The position numbers and the translations under genes are program-made. This document shows, in pieces, positions 1-5,319 of a stretch of 6,924 nt of DNA; the stretch's first letter is position 1, and every line of letters begins with the position of its first letter. This DNA comes from Methanospirillum hungatei. GTDB taxonomy: Archaea; Halobacteriota; Methanomicrobia; Methanomicrobiales; Methanospirillaceae. The stretch lies in contig QKDV01000147.1 of the NCBI GenBank assembly GCA_003251955.1, forward strand, positions 1 to 6,924, read 5' to 3'. The notes beneath the pieces were generated by a model. The model ran no database searches, was not told the DNA's origin, and worked only from the letters and a program-made list of their open reading frames with translations.

Positions 1-383
1 CAGGACGGAGACTCCCAGACCCTGATGGTCTCGACCCTGACATCCCGGCCGCTCGGGGCATATGCAGCCTCGATTGAGTCGCGGATCAGTTCAGCCAGGA
101 GTTCGCTGGTCGGGTCGCCAGGAGTGGTTATTACCGGGTGAAACTCCTCTATTCTTGGAACCATCGGGTCATCCCGGTTCAGGATAATCTGGTGATCATA
201 CCGGTGGACCGCCTGTTTGATCTCATTATAATCAACCAGAATATTTGTCTGGTCATCAGTCCTACCAGTTATCCAGATCTCAACCTTCCACCGGTGTCCG
301 TGGAGGTTGTGACATTTACCCCGGTAGTGAAGAAGTCGATGACTGGCATCAAAGGAGACTTCCTTGTAGAGCCTGATCTGCAT
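1..383 (-). CDS. queD: 6-carboxytetrahydropterin synthase / 6-pyruvoyltetrahydropterin synthase family protein, 3' end cut off
   Basis: The minus strand reads without a stop for 127 codons from an ATG at 383 to the window edge. Family features, in order: FDASHRL (residues 11-17, first zinc-ligand His15), CHNLHGH (24-30, candidate nucleophile Cys24 and zinc ligands His28 and His30), LVDYNEIK (49-56), YDHQIILN (62-69, catalytic-type Asp63/His64) and VWESPS at the edge, matching the family's C-terminal VWETP motif with its active-site Glu. The Cys-x3-HGH spacing is the QueD type. QueD turns dihydroneopterin triphosphate into 6-carboxytetrahydropterin, on the route to preQ0 and, in archaea, the tRNA base archaeosine. 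The family usually has about 120-140 residues, so probably only a short tail is missing. An in-frame ATG at 422 would add 13 residues with no family resemblance. ATG 383 fits better because a TATA-like element lies about 30 bases upstream. Neither start has a clear ribosome-binding site. A true pterin-synthase role remains possible. Confidence 0.9.
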   Translation of the reverse strand, partial: MQIRLYKEVSFDASHRLLHYRGKCHNLHGHRWKVEIWITGRTDDQTNILVDYNEIKQAVHRYDHQIILNRDDPMVPRIEEFHPVITTPGDPTSELLAELIRDSIEAAYAPSGRDVRVETIRVWESPS

Positions 384-410
384 ATCATTATGTTGGACGG
401 GAATACAACT

Positions 411-418
411 ATTATATT
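411..418 (-). promoter_or_regulatory. TATA-like element upstream of queD
   Basis: Read on the minus strand this is AATATAAT, centred about 31 bases before the ATG at 383. Archaeal TATA boxes sit about 26 bases before the transcription start, so the transcript would begin only a few bases before the ATG. That fits the lack of a ribosome-binding site and suggests a leaderless or nearly leaderless mRNA. The match is short and untested. Confidence 0.35.
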
Positions 419-496
419 GCATAAGGGGTAACGTATACAGACAGGTTTCAAACTTAGCACGGTAATACGCATCTGTCGTGCATTTGGACAAAACCT

Positions 497-511
497 CACC
501 GATACCCGGTG
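497..511 (+). promoter_or_regulatory. Small hairpin in the putative rpsL leader
   Basis: CACCG (497-501) and CGGTG (507-511) form a perfect 5-bp GC-rich stem around a 5-base loop, about 30 bases before the rpsL start. If it lies in the transcript it could form a small leader hairpin. The arms are short and may be chance. I see no convincing TATA box for rpsL between 423 and 541, so the promoter position, and whether this stretch is transcribed, are unknown. Apart from this hairpin and the queD TATA element, the 158-base divergent spacer shows no recognisable feature. Confidence 0.2.
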
Positions 512-541
512 TTTCCGTCGAAATTTTTACAGAGTGATGTA

Positions 542-970
542 ATGGGACAGGGAAAATTCGCAGCACGAAAGTTAAAGCGCGACTGGCACAGGTTCCGCTG
601 GAGCGACCCGCATTTCGCCCGTACAGCAGGCGGACTGAAGTTAAAATCAGATCCTCTTGAGGGCGCGCCACAGGGGCGCGGTATTGTTCTTGAGAAGATT
701 GGTGTTGAAGCCAAGCAGCCGAACTCGGCAATCAGGAAATGTGTACGTGTGCAGTTGATCAAGAACGGTCGTCAGGTCTCTGCGTTCGCAGTGGGCGACG
801 GTGCAATCAACTTCATCGACGAGCACGACGAAGTCGAGATTGAAGGCATAGGCGGTCGTCTGGGCCGTTCAATGGGAGATATCCCAGGAGTCAGATACGT
901 GGTCACCAAGGTGAACAACGTCTGTCTTCATGAGATGGTCATAGGACGGAAGGAGAAGCCGCGCAGGTGA
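542..970 (+). CDS. rpsL: Small-subunit ribosomal protein uS12 (archaeal S12)
   Basis: This 142-residue protein is uS12, which lies at the decoding centre of the small ribosomal subunit and takes part in tRNA selection. It has the archaeal/eukaryotic N-terminus [11 protein letters not shown] (residues 4-14), the conserved loop KQPNSAIRK (58-66) facing the A-site codon-anticodon helix, and GDIPGVRY (112-119), the counterpart of the second functional loop, ending in a basic tail. The frame is open upstream to an ATG at 509, but archaeal S12 proteins begin with MGxGKFAARK, so ATG 542 is chosen. A modest ribosome-binding sequence GTGAT (534-538) precedes it. It is the first gene of a rpsL-rpsG-fusA run. 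The stop TGA at 968-970 lies inside the rpsG ribosome-binding site. Confidence 0.97.
   Translation: MGQGKFAARKLKRDWHRFRWSDPHFARTAGGLKLKSDPLEGAPQGRGIVLEKIGVEAKQPNSAIRKCVRVQLIKNGRQVSAFAVGDGAINFIDEHDEVEIEGIGGRLGRSMGDIPGVRYVVTKVNNVCLHEMVIGRKEKPRR
965..970 (+). promoter_or_regulatory. Ribosome-binding site of rpsG, overlapping the rpsL stop codon
   Basis: AGGTGA pairs perfectly with the archaeal 16S 3' end (TCACCT) and lies 5 bases before the ATG at 976. It settles the rpsG start in favour of ATG 976 over the in-frame GTG codons at 967 and 973, which lie within or directly against this site. Its last three bases are the TGA stop of rpsL, so termination on rpsL and initiation on rpsG are probably coupled. 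Confidence 0.8.
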
Positions 971-975
971 GCGTG

Positions 976-1563
976 ATGAGTGAAGAAACAGCGTCGGCCC
1001 CGGCACGTCTCCTTTTTAACAAGTGGGATGTGACTGAGGTCAATATCAAGGACCCGGGTATTGCACGGTACGTGAACCTCACCTCAACGATGGTGCCGCA
1101 TTCATGCGGAAGACTCACGAGGCAGGAGTTCAACAAGGCAAACATGCTCATCGTCGAGCGGTTGATCAACCAGCTCATGAGAACAGAGGTCAACACCGGC
1201 AAGAAGACACTCGCAATCCGCATCGTAAAAGATGCCTTTGAGATCATCAACAAGAAGACCAAGAAGAATCCGGTCGAGGTTCTTGTTGATGCGGTTGCAA
1301 ATTCAGGCCCGCGTGAAGAGTCAGTCAGGCTGAAATACGGTGGAATCAACGTTCCAAAGTCTGTTGATACAGCACCAATGCGCCGTGTCAACACTGCAGT
1401 CGGACTGATCGGTGCTGGAGTATACTCCGCATCCCACAAGAAGAAGAAGCCGGTTGCAGCAGCTCTTGCAGAAGAACTCATTGCTGCAGCAAATGGCGAC
1501 CCGAAGTGCTACTCAGTAGGCAAGCGGGAAGAACGTGAACGTGTTGCAAAGTCTGCACGTTAG
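976..1563 (+). CDS. rpsG: Small-subunit ribosomal protein uS7 (archaeal S7)
   Basis: This 195-residue protein is uS7, the head protein that nucleates 3' domain assembly of 16S rRNA and contacts E-site tRNA. Archaeal features include the N-terminal extension before [10 protein letters not shown] (residues 13-22), the HSCGRL segment (42-47), RLINQLMRT (62-70), and the block [16 protein letters not shown] (112-127), which corresponds to the region after the bacterial beta-hairpin. The C-terminus is basic and helical ([13 protein letters not shown]). The length is usual for archaeal S7, which is longer than the roughly 156-residue bacterial form. The start is set by the AGGTGA site at 965-970. 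It lies 5 bases after rpsL and 45 bases before fusA, consistent with one transcript. Confidence 0.97.
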   Translation: MSEETASAPARLLFNKWDVTEVNIKDPGIARYVNLTSTMVPHSCGRLTRQEFNKANMLIVERLINQLMRTEVNTGKKTLAIRIVKDAFEIINKKTKKNPVEVLVDAVANSGPREESVRLKYGGINVPKSVDTAPMRRVNTAVGLIGAGVYSASHKKKKPVAAALAEELIAAANGDPKCYSVGKREERERVAKSAR

Positions 1564-1588
1564 AGAACATATCTCTCAATACTTTTTT
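1562..1588 (+). other. Weak stem-loop and T-run in the rpsG-fusA spacer
   Basis: AGAGA (1562-1566) and TCTCT (1572-1576) could form a 5-bp stem beginning in the rpsG stop codon, followed by six T residues at 1583-1588. A T-run alone can cause partial termination in archaea. A modest attenuator or RNA-processing site between the ribosomal protein genes and fusA is conceivable. The stem is AT-rich and short, so this is a weak call. Confidence 0.2.
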
Positions 1589-1608
1589 CAGAGATTTTCA
1601 GGTGTAAT

Positions 1609-3804
1609 ATGAGCCGAGGGAAGAAAACGGTTGAGCGCGTCACGCAGCTCATGAACAAGCCGGAGCATATCAGGAACATCGGTATCGTCGCCCACATCGA
1701 TCACGGGAAGACAACCATGTCTGATAACCTCCTGGCAGGAGCAGGAATTATCAGTGAGGATCTTGCAGGGAAAGCCTGTTGGATGGACTCTGATGAAGAA
1801 GAACAGGCACGTGGAATCACTATCGATGCTTCAAACGTCTCGATGGTCCACGAGTACGGGGGTAAAGAATTCCTCATCAACATGATCGATACCCCCGGTC
1901 ACGTGGACTTTGGTGGTGACGTTACCCGTGCAATGCGTGCAGTCGACGGAGCAGTCGTCCTCGTGGACGCAGTTGAAGGTACCATGCCACAGACCGAGAC
2001 TGTTCTTCGTCAGGCACTCAAAGAGCGGGTAAAACCAGTTCTGTTCATCAACAAGGTCGACCGCCTTATCAACGAACTTCAGGTTGATGAGATGGAGATG
2101 CAGATCCGTCTTGGCAAGGTTATCGACAAGGTCAATAAGCTCATCAAGGGCATGAACGAGGAGATGTACAACAACGGGTGGAAACTCGATGCTGCCCTGG
2201 GAACTGTTGCCTTTGGATCAGCACTCTACAACTGGGCAATCTCTGTCCCATACATGAAGAAGAGTGGTATCTCATTCAAGGATGTATATGACCACTGCAA
2301 AGCCGGTGAAATGAAGGCCCTCGCCAAGAAGAGCCCCCTTTGTGAAGTTATCCTTGATATGGTCGTAACATTCCTGCCAAATCCACTTGAGGCACAGAAA
2401 CGCCGTGTTAGTGTCATCTGGCATGGAGACATGAACTCTCCGGAAGGCAAGGGAATGTACAATTGTGACCCCAATTCACCAAGCTGCCTGATGGTCACAG
2501 ACATATCCTTCGACCCACACGCAGGAGAAGTTGCAACCGGACGTCTGTTTGGTGGAAAACTCAAGCGTGGAGATGAAGTGTATGTAATGCATACCGCCAA
2601 GAAGGTCAACCGCCTTCAGCAGGTTGGTATCTTCATGGGTCCGACCCGTGTCGAGGTTCCAGAACTCTATGCAGGGAACATCGCTGCAGTCACTGGTCTG
2701 AAAGACGCTGTTGTTGGATCAACTGTATCAAGTCTGATGGACATGACTCCGTTCGAGTCACTCGAACACTACAGTGAGCCTGTCGTTACCGTTGCTGTCG
2801 AAGCAAAGAACATGAAGGATCTCCCGAAGCTGGTCGAGGTGCTCAGGCAGGTCGCTAAGGAAGACCCAACCCTTCGTGTCAACATCAATGAAGAGACCGG
2901 TGAACACCTGATCGCAGGAATGGGAGAACTCCATCTTGAGATCATCACCGGACGTATCAAGCGTGACAAGAACGTGGAGATTGTCACTTCAGAGCCGATC
3001 GTGGTTTACCGTGAGACCATTGTCAACAAACTTGATACCGCTGTTGAAGGAAAATCTCCAAACCGCCACAACAGATTCTACTTCATTCTTGAACCAATGC
3101 CTGACCATGTTGTTGAGTTAATCAAGGATCATGAGATCTCGATGAACCAGGAACAGCTCGAGCGTCGTGATGCGATGGTCAAGGCAGGTTTCGGCAAGGA
3201 CGAAGCAAAGAACGTAAAGGATATTTACGGCACCAATATGCTCCTTGATATGACCAAGGGTATCCAGTACCTCAACGAGACGATGGAACTTATCATAGAG
3301 GGTATTCATGAGGCACTTGATGGTGGCCCACTTGCAGATGAACCAGTCCAGAACCTTCTGATGAAACTGGTCGATGTCAAGCTTCACGAGGATGCCATTC
3401 ACCGTGGACCTGCACAGGTTATTCCTGCAGTCAGGAGTGCAATCAAGGCTGGTCTTCTCCTTGGGAATGACTCACTTCTCGAACCAATGCAGAAACTGCA
3501 CATCACTGTTCCGCAGGACTACATGGGCGGAGCAACTGCACAGATCCAGAGCCGTCGGGGTCAGGTCTTTGACATGACCAGTGAAGGAGATACCATCACT
3601 GTCGTCGGAAAGGCACCAGTTGCAGAACTCTTCGGATTTGCCGGTGACGTTAGGTCCGCTACCGAAGGTCGTGCCATGTGGAATCAGGAGTTCGCAGGAT
3701 TCGAACTTGTTCCAGCCGGTATGGTCAAAGAAGTAGTAATGGAGATCCGCAAGCGCAAGGGTCTCAAAGAAGAGATGCCTAAAGCATCAGATTACCTCGC
3801 GTAA
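1609..3804 (+). CDS. fusA: Translation elongation factor EF-2 (aEF-2), translocation GTPase
   Basis: EF-2 is the cytosolic GTPase that moves tRNA and mRNA through the ribosome after peptide-bond formation. The 731-residue length is normal for archaea. GTPase motifs are complete: P-loop AHIDHGKTT (28-36), switch I ARGITID (67-73) with the Mg-binding Thr71, DTPGH (94-98), NKVD (148-151) and the SAL base-recognition motif (204-206). Domain II follows (about 295-375), then domain III with GMGELHLE (437-444), domain IV and domain V. Domain IV carries LHEDAIHRG (592-600), in which His598 is the expected site of diphthamide. This marks it as archaeal/eukaryotic rather than bacterial EF-G. The ATG at 1609 is preceded by AGGTG (1600-1604) with suitable spacing. 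It is the last gene of this run. The EF-1alpha gene that often follows in archaeal str operons is absent. Confidence 0.98.
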   Translation: MSRGKKTVERVTQLMNKPEHIRNIGIVAHIDHGKTTMSDNLLAGAGIISEDLAGKACWMDSDEEEQARGITIDASNVSMVHEYGGKEFLINMIDTPGHVDFGGDVTRAMRAVDGAVVLVDAVEGTMPQTETVLRQALKERVKPVLFINKVDRLINELQVDEMEMQIRLGKVIDKVNKLIKGMNEEMYNNGWKLDAALGTVAFGSALYNWAISVPYMKKSGISFKDVYDHCKAGEMKALAKKSPLCEVILDMVVTFLPNPLEAQKRRVSVIWHGDMNSPEGKGMYNCDPNSPSCLMVTDISFDPHAGEVATGRLFGGKLKRGDEVYVMHTAKKVNRLQQVGIFMGPTRVEVPELYAGNIAAVTGLKDAVVGSTVSSLMDMTPFESLEHYSEPVVTVAVEAKNMKDLPKLVEVLRQVAKEDPTLRVNINEETGEHLIAGMGELHLEIITGRIKRDKNVEIVTSEPIVVYRETIVNKLDTAVEGKSPNRHNRFYFILEPMPDHVVELIKDHEISMNQEQLERRDAMVKAGFGKDEAKNVKDIYGTNMLLDMTKGIQYLNETMELIIEGIHEALDGGPLADEPVQNLLMKLVDVKLHEDAIHRGPAQVIPAVRSAIKAGLLLGNDSLLEPMQKLHITVPQDYMGGATAQIQSRRGQVFDMTSEGDTITVVGKAPVAELFGFAGDVRSATEGRAMWNQEFAGFELVPAGMVKEVVMEIRKRKGLKEEMPKASDYLA

Positions 3805-3827
3805 CCTGAACCCTAACGCATCACTCC

Positions 3828-3833
3828 TTTTTT
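3828..3833 (+). terminator. T-run terminator after fusA
   Basis: Six T residues lie 24 bases after the fusA stop codon with no stem before them, the usual form of intrinsic archaeal terminators. A second run of seven T at 3885-3891 could be a backup. The next gene appears to have its own promoter after this point, which supports an operon end here. Confidence 0.5.
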
Positions 3834-3838
3834 AATCT

Positions 3839-3860
3839 GATAAATAATATAATATTTATC
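3839..3860. repeat. Perfect 8-bp inverted repeat downstream of fusA
   Basis: GATAAATA (3839-3846) and TATTTATC (3853-3860) are exact reverse complements around a 6-base AT spacer. The element may be a weak hairpin at the end of the fusA transcript, or a dyad protein-binding site upstream of the next gene's promoter. AT-rich sequence makes chance palindromes more likely. Confidence 0.5.
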
Positions 3861-3873
3861 AATTATAGCCCGG

Positions 3874-3909
3874 ATTTTCCTTTATTTTTTTCATACGAAT
3901 AAGGAAAAT
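3874..3909. repeat. Perfect 9-bp inverted repeat reaching into the promoter of the exported-protein gene
   Basis: ATTTTCCTT (3874-3882) and AAGGAAAAT (3901-3909) are exact reverse complements separated by 18 bases that contain the T7 run. The right arm occupies the position expected for the BRE and left edge of the TATA box at 3905-3916. The arrangement suits either an operator or a hairpin; the sequence cannot distinguish them. Confidence 0.45.
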
Positions 3910-3916
3910 ATATATC
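3905..3916 (+). promoter_or_regulatory. BRE/TATA promoter for the exported-protein gene
   Basis: The stretch AAAATATATATC resembles an archaeal purine-rich BRE followed by a TATA box, and is the clearest promoter-like sequence in the window. A start about 26 bases on would fall near 3937, giving a leader of roughly 20-25 bases to ATG 3961 or about 55 bases to ATG 3991. Confidence 0.55.
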
Positions 3917-3960
3917 TATGACAGACGAAATGTTCCTGTCCAGTAATAATCTGGGATTAG

Positions 3961-4818
3961 ATGGCCAGACATCTGATGGGGTTGATAAGAATGAATAAAA
4001 GGGAGTGGAGCAGGTTTCTCGCCTTGCTCATGGTTGGCCTATTTATCCTGCCAGGGTTTGTATCAGCGATAAGGCCTACATCGGCACTCTATGATCAGAC
4101 AGGTCTTACAACAACGATTGATGCCACCTGTATTGGCACTCTTGTTGTCGACCATGATATGGAGTGGGAACAGACGAATGTGCCGTATGGTAATCTGAAT
4201 TCTGCAACTTTGCAAGGGGATGAGGTCAGAACAGATACCACATATCGGGAGAACACGCTTGCTGCGTATGGTACCACAAGGTACACAAAAGACTTCAGCA
4301 TGGATGGTTCAAATGCAACGCAGGGAACCGATAACCTGGGAGTCAGACACACAATTAACTACCTAGCAAATGAGAGCGAAGGTGGTCAAATGCTCTACGA
4401 TGAGCAGGGAACAATTACTCAGTATGGAATGGGAACTACTAATGATACTGAAATTAAGTGTGTGTTTGCATCAGGTACCAGCGGGGCAGGAGGATTTGGC
4501 GGGTACGTCAGTGCGGGCAGTCTGATGGACGTCAAAGAGGTTGCTGCAGTCACACAAATGGGTGGAAGAATGATATCTGCAGATGCAAAGACACCTGTTA
4601 ATCTGCGATATGCCTTCGATGCTCAGGGTCTCGATACTGATACCAAAGACAAGCTGGCAACCGGTTCGGCTTCAGTCTATCAGACAACTAACTTTGAGAC
4701 CTACGGCACGGATTCCTCGTCTTCAAACACAACAACTAAGATCTACGACCAACAGAATACACAGGCTCGGGGATTATTCGACCTCGCACAGACGGTCGGA
4801 TATACCTCTACCTTCTGA
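3961..4818 (+). CDS. Exported protein of unknown function with N-terminal signal peptide
   Basis: I do not recognise a family. The 285-residue frame begins with a basic segment and a hydrophobic stretch (FLALLMVGLFILPGFVSA, residues 19-36) typical of a Sec signal peptide, with likely cleavage after VSA at 36 or TSA at 42. The rest is hydrophilic, rich in Thr, Gly, Ser, Asp, Asn and Tyr and poor in Lys. It has only two Cys (57 and 167), which could form a disulfide outside the cell, and four N-glycosylation sequons (Asn118, 137, 161, 256). No C-terminal membrane helix, PGF-type anchor, protease or sugar-binding motif is visible, so a secreted or envelope-associated, beta-rich protein is the best inference. 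The start is unresolved: ATG 3991 gives a shorter, standard signal peptide (MNKREWSRF...) and has a weak GGTTGAT upstream, whereas ATG 3961 lacks a ribosome-binding site. It has its own TATA box and lies 10 bases before the HEAT gene. Confidence 0.75.
   Translation: MARHLMGLIRMNKREWSRFLALLMVGLFILPGFVSAIRPTSALYDQTGLTTTIDATCIGTLVVDHDMEWEQTNVPYGNLNSATLQGDEVRTDTTYRENTLAAYGTTRYTKDFSMDGSNATQGTDNLGVRHTINYLANESEGGQMLYDEQGTITQYGMGTTNDTEIKCVFASGTSGAGGFGGYVSAGSLMDVKEVAAVTQMGGRMISADAKTPVNLRYAFDAQGLDTDTKDKLATGSASVYQTTNFETYGTDSSSSNTTTKIYDQQNTQARGLFDLAQTVGYTSTF
4799..4806 (+). promoter_or_regulatory. Possible TATA box for the HEAT-repeat gene, inside the preceding coding region
   Basis: GATATACC is centred about 27 bases before the ATG at 4829, the distance expected for a leaderless archaeal transcript. 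The HEAT gene has no ribosome-binding sequence, which agrees with a leaderless start. The match to the TATA consensus is partial, and transcription from the upstream gene is an equally possible source. Confidence 0.25.
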
Positions 4819-4821
4819 ACC

Positions 4822-4827
4822 TTTTTT
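4822..4827 (+). terminator. T-run between the exported-protein gene and the HEAT gene
   Basis: Six T residues start 3 bases after the stop at 4816-4818 and end just before the next ATG. This may be a stem-less archaeal terminator for the exported-protein transcript. Its position in a 10-base spacer means it could equally be a partial terminator within a shared transcript. Confidence 0.3.
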
Positions 4828-4828
4828 C

Positions 4829-5317
4829 ATGAGTTCTAATTCAACAGATCAGATGGCCGTTCTGATCAAGGATTTACATCACCCGGATAAAAAAGGCCGG
4901 GCTGCTGCAGTGCAAAGGATTGTACAATTAGGAGAAGCGGCAATAGAGCCTTTGTCAGGACTTCTGATAGATTCTGACTGGAAAGTCAGATATCGGGCTG
5001 CTGAAACCCTTGGCCTTATCAGATCCAAAGAACCTGTTCAGGATCTACTTCAGGCCTGTAGTGATGAAAAGGATCATGTAAGATATATGGCCGCAAAAGC
5101 CCTGGGTAATATCGGGGCTGCAGATGCAGTTCCCGTCTTGATTCGTTTGTTAAACGACGAACACTCGTACACCCGAGGAATTGCGGCAACAGGTCTTGCT
5201 GCAATCGGGAAGCCTGAAGTTGGAAATGAGATTGAATCAGCTCTAGCACGAGAATCTGATCAGTCAACTAAAGAAAAAATGCTCCAGAGTCTGAAGACTC
5301 TGGACTCCAAAAAATAA
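4829..5317 (+). CDS. HEAT-repeat (PBS-lyase-type repeat) protein
   Basis: This 162-residue protein consists almost wholly of helical repeats of about 31 residues: 14-46, 47-77, 78-108, 109-139 and a partial fifth to the end. The pattern (V/T)R..AA..LG.IG....V..L...L recurs, for example VRYRAAETLGLI (53-64), VRYMAAKALGNIG (84-96) and TRGIAATGLAAIG (115-127). Such repeats build a curved scaffold for protein-protein contacts. There is no signal peptide, membrane segment or catalytic motif, so it is probably a small cytosolic adaptor whose partner is unknown. The frame stays open upstream to 4583, but that part overlaps the exported-protein gene and shows no repeats, so ATG 4829 is chosen. An alternative ATG at 4853 would remove only 8 residues. 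Neither has a ribosome-binding site. The 3' end meets metG head-on with two bases between stop codons. Confidence 0.88.
   Translation: MSSNSTDQMAVLIKDLHHPDKKGRAAAVQRIVQLGEAAIEPLSGLLIDSDWKVRYRAAETLGLIRSKEPVQDLLQACSDEKDHVRYMAAKALGNIGAADAVPVLIRLLNDEHSYTRGIAATGLAAIGKPEVGNEIESALARESDQSTKEKMLQSLKTLDSKK
5284..5303. terminator. Stem-loop at the convergent HEAT gene/metG junction
   Basis: CCAGAGTCT (5284-5292) and AGACTCTGG (5295-5303) are exact reverse complements separated by two bases. As RNA this would be an 8-bp stem with a UGAA tetraloop on the plus strand. It lies inside the last codons of the HEAT gene (residues 152-159) and downstream of the metG stop on the other strand. Being near-palindromic, it can fold in both transcripts. 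It may protect 3' ends or help terminate; standard archaeal termination does not need a stem. Confidence 0.45.
5309..5314 (-). terminator. T-run terminator after metG
   Basis: Six A on the plus strand make a run of six T on the metG transcript strand, starting 5 bases after the metG stop codon (5320-5322). The hairpin at 5284-5303 follows it. This fits a stem-less archaeal terminator placed inside the convergent HEAT gene end. Confidence 0.4.
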
Positions 5318-5319
5318 TT

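Noticed and set aside
138..431. A 97-residue plus-strand frame over the left part of the window.
   Set aside because: It is antisense to the queD coding sequence, which has conserved zinc-ligand and catalytic motifs on the minus strand.
457..481. An inverted repeat of 5-bp arms GCACG (457-461) and CGTGC (477-481) in the divergent spacer.
   Set aside because: The arms are very short and 15 bases apart, and are expected by chance in a spacer of this size. No other feature supports an operator.
509..541. An 11-residue N-terminal extension of uS12 from ATG 509.
   Set aside because: Archaeal uS12 begins at the MGxGKFAARK motif, and the only ribosome-binding sequence lies between the two ATGs, serving ATG 542.
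939..1481. A 180-residue minus-strand frame opposite rpsG.
   Set aside because: It is antisense to an unmistakable uS7 gene, and its Ser/Leu/Arg-rich sequence resembles no protein family.
3918..3998. A 26-codon plus-strand frame (ATG 3918 to TAA 3996-3998) whose stop overlaps the alternative ATG 3991 of the exported-protein gene, resembling a coupled leader peptide.
   Set aside because: Its ATG directly abuts the TATA box, so it would lie upstream of the expected transcription start near 3937. It has no ribosome-binding site or recognisable sequence.
4583..4828. The 82-codon upstream extension of the HEAT-repeat frame.
   Set aside because: It overlaps the exported-protein gene in another frame, lacks HEAT-like sequence and is rich in residues typical of an out-of-frame reading. 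The repeats begin only after ATG 4829.
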